Below are positions 60,111-64,000 of a stretch of DNA of 64,000 nucleotides, in pieces. The notes below the pieces were generated by a model. It did not search any database. It worked only from the letters and a program-made list of their open reading frames with translations, and had not been told where the DNA came from. A program made the translations under genes and the position numbers. The stretch is from Luteimonas panaciterrae (GTDB taxonomy: Bacteria; Pseudomonadota; Gammaproteobacteria; Xanthomonadales; Xanthomonadaceae), in the NCBI RefSeq assembly GCF_020511115.1, contig NZ_JAJAVH010000004.1:310001-374000 (forward strand), in the 5' to 3' direction. Numbering within the stretch: position 1 is the first letter of the stretch; every line of letters begins with the position of its first letter.

Positions 60111-63100
60111 TCACCCACGGTGATCGTCGCCGGCGTCGACTTGCCCACGCCACGCAATTGCGGCCGGTACATGTCCTCCACCAGCGGTGGCGGCACGGTA
60201 TATGTTCCCGGCGTCACCGCACGCGCCAGATAGAACACGCGCGCCTTGCCGCCAGCCGACAACTTGAGCGCGGCGATGTAGCGGTCATCGCGATACTCCT
60301 CGTGCTGCACGTCGGCCGCGCTGGCGCGATCGGTGATCTCGATGCCGTTGACGACGACACCCGCCCACTGCTTCTCGTCGCTGAGATTGAAGTTCTCGAT
60401 CTCCAGGCCCGCGGGCAGCAAGTCGGTGATCAGCGCATCCGGCATGCTGGTATCGGCGGTGATGGTGAGGCCGACGATCAAGGCTTCGCCTTCCTTCAGC
60501 GGCTTCGGCGTCCATTCCTTGCCGTCGGTGCCGTACCACTTGCGCTCCACCTTGAGTTGGCTGAAATCGGGTTCGGGCGCATTGCGCGGCACGCCCGCGA
60601 TTTCCAGGCTGGCGTACAGCGGCGGCGTGCCCTTCGGATCGAAACGCACGCCTTGGGCCAGCGTGTCGTAGTCGAACGAGCGGCCGACGATCTTGGCGGC
60701 CGGCACGGACTCATCGTTGCCGCCGACATGCCAGTTGCCCTCGACGCGCTTGTCCTGCGACACCATGAGCGCCTTGCCAAGCCGGGCCAATGCCACCTGT
60801 TCCTGCGTGCTCAGGTAGAGCCAGCCGTTCTTGCGACGCACATCGAGTTCGCGGCCGAGATCGACCGCTCGCGCGTCATACTCGGGCTTGGCATAGCCGC
60901 GCTCGTGGGTGAGCGCGATCATCAGAGCGGTGTCGCGCAACGGGCTGCCGTAGTCGTCGAGATAACCCGGACGATCGCCCTTGAAGTTGAAGCCCTCCGC
61001 GATCGCCTTCAGGCCGCGCGCCTTGTCGCCCTGCAACGCCAACGCGAGACCGAGATGGACGAGCGGCAAGCCGGTGAGCGTGCGCTTGCGCTCATTGTCG
61101 TAGAGCGCGCGCAACGTTCCGAGCGGCGCACGGTTCACGCGCGCCAACGCGTAGCCGGCATGTGCCTGATAGGCGAACTTGAGATGCTCGCGGTTGTCCC
61201 GGCCGTAGAACTCGTTGCCGCCGGCCAGGAGATCCTCGTTGAGACGTTGCAGCGCTTTCTGCAGCACGGTGTCCGGCACCTGGAAGCCACCCTCGCGCGC
61301 GTCGAGCAGGAACTCGACGATGTACGGCGTCAGGCTCGGACTCACATAGCCGTCGTCGCCCCACATCGAGAAGTGCCCGGAGCTCACCTGCATCGAGGCG
61401 AGTCGTCCAAGCGCACCTTCCATGCGTGCGCGACGCTTGGCGGCGTCCAGCCCGGTCACACCGAGCATCTTCGCCGTCTCGGGATCGAGTTCGAGTGCCG
61501 CGTAACCCTTGCTGGTGGTTTGCTCGGAACAGCCGTAGGGATAATCCAAAGCGCCCTGCAGCGCACTCGCGAAGGGGATCGGCGGCAATGCGCTCACGGT
61601 CATGCGTGCGTTCACCGATCCCGGCATCAGGCCGTCGGCGAATCCGGCATCCAGCGAAACGGCGGCCAATGCATCCAGCACCTGCGTGCGGGCGCGCAAC
61701 ACGCTGGGCCATGCCGGGCGCACTGGCAAGTCGTAGCGGCGATCGACCTTGAAGCCGTTGCCTTCCACGCGCACGCGCACGTTGGCGGTGCTGTAGCCCT
61801 CCTTCGCCGAGACCGGGAAGTTGAGCGTGGCCTTCGCTTCCTTGTCGATCTTGGCACTGCGCGCACCTTCGCCGATGGCTACGGGACCGATGCCATCGAC
61901 CTGCACCTTGAACTCGCCGGCCTTGCCGGTGAAGTTGGTGAGATCGAGCGTGACCGTGCTGCGGTCACCAGGCGCCAGGATGCGCGGCATGCTCGCCTCG
62001 GCCACGATCGGCGCGCGCACGAGGGTTTCCAGATCGCGGTTGCCGTACTGATCACCGGAGAACACCAGTGCGGAGACGCGCAGCGTGCCGTTGAAATCGG
62101 GAACCGGCAGCTTCACGCGCACGTTGCCCTTGGCATCGAGCTTCACCGGCCCCGAGAACAGGTCGACGGTCTGCACGCGCGCGGTCGGGCGCTTCGCCTG
62201 CGGCAAGGCATCGAGCGCCATATCGCCGCCGAAGCGCAGCTTGGCGATGCTGCCCTCGAAACTTTCGATCACGCGACCGTAGATGTCGTAGGCATCCACG
62301 CCGAGACGGCGCTGGGCGAAGAAATGCTTGTTGGCATCTGGGACCGGGAAGCGGGTGATGTTGAGGATGCCGACATCGACCGCCGACACGGTGGCATACG
62401 CCTCCTTGCCGGCCAGCGCGGGCGCGCTGATGGTCACCGCGATCGGTTGCTCGGGCCGCATCTGCTTCGGCGCAACCAGACCGACGGCGACACGACGTGC
62501 GCGACGATCCATCGGCACCCAGGTCACGCCAACCGCACGCGCAGGTGTGATCTTGCTCGGCACGCTGCCACCGCGGAACACGAGCGCGGTGACGTAGACG
62601 TCGTGGCGCTCCCATTCCTTCGTCACCGGGATTTCGAATGTCTCGCCCTTGGCGCCGACGTCGATGTCCTGTACGTAAAGCAGTTTGTCGCTTTCCACGA
62701 GCAGCACGCCACGTCCGGCATGCGGCGGCGTGATCGTGGCTTTGAGCGTGTCGCCGGTCTTGTAGCCAGTCTTGTCGAGCGACAGCTTGACCTTGTCTGG
62801 CCGCGCGTCGAGGCCGCGGTTTTCGTCGTCCCAGCTCCAGCCCGCGCGGAAGGGATAGCGCGTGGTGAGCTTGGTGGCGGGATCGAAGACTTCAACGCGG
62901 TACTCGCCCCACTCCACCGGGAAATCGAAACGCGCGGCGGTGGCGCCGGCATCGATCGTCTTGACCTCGACATTCTCAAAGCGGCGAGTGAAGTCGTACT
63001 TCCAGCCGTCGTCGGCGTCGTAGTTCCAGTGATAGTCGCGATGCTCGCGCACCAGCGTCACCTTCAAGCCACTCGCCGGCCGCGGTTTGCCATCGCTGCC

Positions 63101-64000
63101 GACGCGCATCAGCTCGAAACGCGCGGTGCTGTTGGCGTCGCTACCGTCCTTGTCATCGAACAGCGGGCGCACGCCAACCAGGGCATCGGCCGGCCACAGC
63201 ACGCGCTTGAGCGAGCGATTGACGCTGCGGCCGCCGGTTTCGAACAGACTGCCGGACAGCACGGCGGCGATCGGCGTGACCGGTTTGGCCTCATCGGGCA
63301 GTGCGATGTCCTGCGAGAGCTTGCCCTGCGCATCGAGCTTGTCGTCGATGACGTCCTTCGCGTCCTTCGGCAATTCGACGGTGGGGTCGCCGAAGAAATA
63401 ACCCGGCAGCTCCTCCAGCGGATGCTGCTCCACCGCCACGGCAAGCTTCGCCGTGAACCGGTTCTGCGCCGCGGGCGCGCCGTAGAGATAGGCGCCGATC
63501 GCTTGCAGGCGCAACGGCTGGCCAGGCCTGAGCACGGCGTCGGACGATTCCAGATCGAGCTTCATGCGCTCGGGCAGGAATTCCTCGATGCGCAGCGTCA
63601 TGCCCTGCACCGCTTCCTTGCTCGCCGGATCGGTGCGGAATTCGATCTGCCAGCGGCCCGTTGGCGCATCGACCGGAATGGTCTTTTCGAACTTGAAGTA
63701 TCCGAGCGCGCCCGCTTCGATGCGGCTGTCGAGGAAGGTCTTGCCATCCGGCTGCTTCAGGCGCACGAACAACGGCTGCGCCTTGTTGCCCTTCGCCACC
63801 ACCGGCTTGCCATCGTTGTCGCGGAATAGCGCGGAGACGCGCACGGTTTCGCCGGGACGATAGAGATCGCGCCCCGACCATGCGAAGACGTCGAACCAGG
63901 CCGACTCGCGGCCGCTGACGGCGAATTCGGACAGATCCAGCGCCGGCTGGTTGAACGGCAGGAACGACACATCCTTGCCGCGCGTGGCGATCAGCACGTG
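60098..64000 (-). CDS. yfhM: Bacterial alpha-2-macroglobulin (YfhM-type), N-terminus outside window
   Basis: At least 1300 residues of a very large periplasmic lipoprotein that traps proteases; the N-terminus runs off the right edge. MG-type beta-sandwich segments fill the first 700 residues. The thioester motif GCSEQ is present (Cys codon at 61529-61531) before the thioester-domain helices, and the last 250 residues form the receptor-binding-like domain (VGLTITADTSMPDALITDLLP). Bacterial members of this type are encoded with PBP1C and thought to guard the periplasm when the wall is breached. Here a racemase gene stands between the two. Confidence 0.94.
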   Translation of the reverse strand, partial: HVLIATRGKDVSFLPFNQPALDLSEFAVSGRESAWFDVFAWSGRDLYRPGETVRVSALFRDNDGKPVVAKGNKAQPLFVRLKQPDGKTFLDSRIEAGALGYFKFEKTIPVDAPTGRWQIEFRTDPASKEAVQGMTLRIEEFLPERMKLDLESSDAVLRPGQPLRLQAIGAYLYGAPAAQNRFTAKLAVAVEQHPLEELPGYFFGDPTVELPKDAKDVIDDKLDAQGKLSQDIALPDEAKPVTPIAAVLSGSLFETGGRSVNRSLKRVLWPADALVGVRPLFDDKDGSDANSTARFELMRVGSDGKPRPASGLKVTLVREHRDYHWNYDADDGWKYDFTRRFENVEVKTIDAGATAARFDFPVEWGEYRVEVFDPATKLTTRYPFRAGWSWDDENRGLDARPDKVKLSLDKTGYKTGDTLKATITPPHAGRGVLLVESDKLLYVQDIDVGAKGETFEIPVTKEWERHDVYVTALVFRGGSVPSKITPARAVGVTWVPMDRRARRVAVGLVAPKQMRPEQPIAVTISAPALAGKEAYATVSAVDVGILNITRFPVPDANKHFFAQRRLGVDAYDIYGRVIESFEGSIAKLRFGGDMALDALPQAKRPTARVQTVDLFSGPVKLDAKGNVRVKLPVPDFNGTLRVSALVFSGDQYGNRDLETLVRAPIVAEASMPRILAPGDRSTVTLDLTNFTGKAGEFKVQVDGIGPVAIGEGARSAKIDKEAKATLNFPVSAKEGYSTANVRVRVEGNGFKVDRRYDLPVRPAWPSVLRARTQVLDALAAVSLDAGFADGLMPGSVNARMTVSALPPIPFASALQGALDYPYGCSEQTTSKGYAALELDPETAKMLGVTGLDAAKRRARMEGALGRLASMQVSSGHFSMWGDDGYVSPSLTPYIVEFLLDAREGGFQVPDTVLQKALQRLNEDLLAGGNEFYGRDNREHLKFAYQAHAGYALARVNRAPLGTLRALYDNERKRTLTGLPLVHLGLALALQGDKARGLKAIAEGFNFKGDRPGYLDDYGSPLRDTALMIALTHERGYAKPEYDARAVDLGRELDVRRKNGWLYLSTQEQVALARLGKALMVSQDKRVEGNWHVGGNDESVPAAKIVGRSFDYDTLAQGVRFDPKGTPPLYASLEIAGVPRNAPEPDFSQLKVERKWYGTDGKEWTPKPLKEGEALIVGLTITADTSMPDALITDLLPAGLEIENFNLSDEKQWAGVVVNGIEITDRASAADVQHEEYRDDRYIAALKLSAGGKARVFYLARAVTPGTYTVPPPLVEDMYRPQLRGVGKSTPATITVGEGAR

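Noticed and set aside
59966..63829. A 1287-codon open frame on the plus strand opposite the alpha-2-macroglobulin gene
   Set aside because: Antisense shadow in GC-rich coding sequence; composition is Arg/Ala/His-rich with no family character, while the minus strand has a thioester motif and clear domains.

Overview
The window reads as a chromosome segment of a high-GC gammaproteobacterium, most likely of the Xanthomonadales (Lysobacterales). The support is the gene content: a large 1673-residue NAD-glutamate dehydrogenase, a catabolic kynurenine pathway, DUF2058 and SlyX proteins, a split methionine synthase, a YtrA-type GntR/ABC operon and a PilH-like regulator. The -10 elements also look alike (TAGAAT, TACAAT, TATAAT). 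Placement below order is not attempted. I see no rRNA, tRNA, CRISPR, prophage or insertion sequence. Apart from one AT-richer patch near 28.0-29.3 kb this is housekeeping sequence.

Layout. 1-8.6 kb is a plus-strand kynurenine-degradation operon: aminomuconate semialdehyde dehydrogenase (cut by the window edge), beta-carbonic anhydrase, RidA-type aminomuconate deaminase, 3-hydroxyanthranilate dioxygenase, a FUSC-type membrane protein, ACMSD, kynureninase and kynurenine 3-monooxygenase. Exonuclease I overlaps its end. 10-14.3 kb holds DUF2461 and DUF2939 proteins, a minus-strand nadK/5'-nucleotidase pair and a secreted GH25 muramidase. 14.4-20.6 kb is acyl-CoA dehydrogenase plus NAD-glutamate dehydrogenase on the minus strand. 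20.9-27.9 kb is a methionine-cycle operon: an ArsR-methyltransferase fusion, the N-terminal half of MetH, a repeat-built small ORF, an atypical SDR, the C-terminal half of MetH, an alpha/beta hydrolase and a YiiX-like papain-fold protein.

28.0-35.0 kb is mostly minus strand: a secreted beta-helix protein, a MetA-pathway-like outer-membrane protein, DUF2058, SlyX, UDP-glucose dehydrogenase, two FKBP isomerases and a glutathione peroxidase. 35.1-38.6 kb is the GntR(YtrA)/ABC operon with a preserved promoter and operator. 38.6-46.6 kb carries fumC, divergent purB, a PIG-V-like membrane protein, a VOC protein, a thermolysin-like secreted peptidase and a RoxA-type ribosomal oxygenase. 46.7-52.5 kb is sucA-sucB-lpd with a clear -10 and a hairpin terminator. 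52.5-60 kb holds LOG, a YhdH-type reductase, PilH, cbpA/hsp20, a peroxiredoxin and pbpC. The end is a racemase and the 3' part of an alpha-2-macroglobulin gene, so alpha-2-macroglobulin, racemase and PBP1C lie in one direction.

The signals that gene calling does not explain are mostly in the spacers. Several hold short tandem repeats of 14-16 bp (10.04, 13.30, 23.00 and 43.25 kb). One, between sucB and lpd, holds inverted arrays of a 7-bp GRGRGAC-like unit. Two convergent junctions share a CGTCATCCCGGC inverted repeat. Palindromes that look like operators sit on the ArsR-methyltransferase ribosome-binding region and on the YtrA-operon -10. I did not find a clear new defence or mobile system; the best leads for new biology are the ArsR-methyltransferase/MetH locus, the alpha-2-macroglobulin/racemase/PBP1C locus and the structured spacers.
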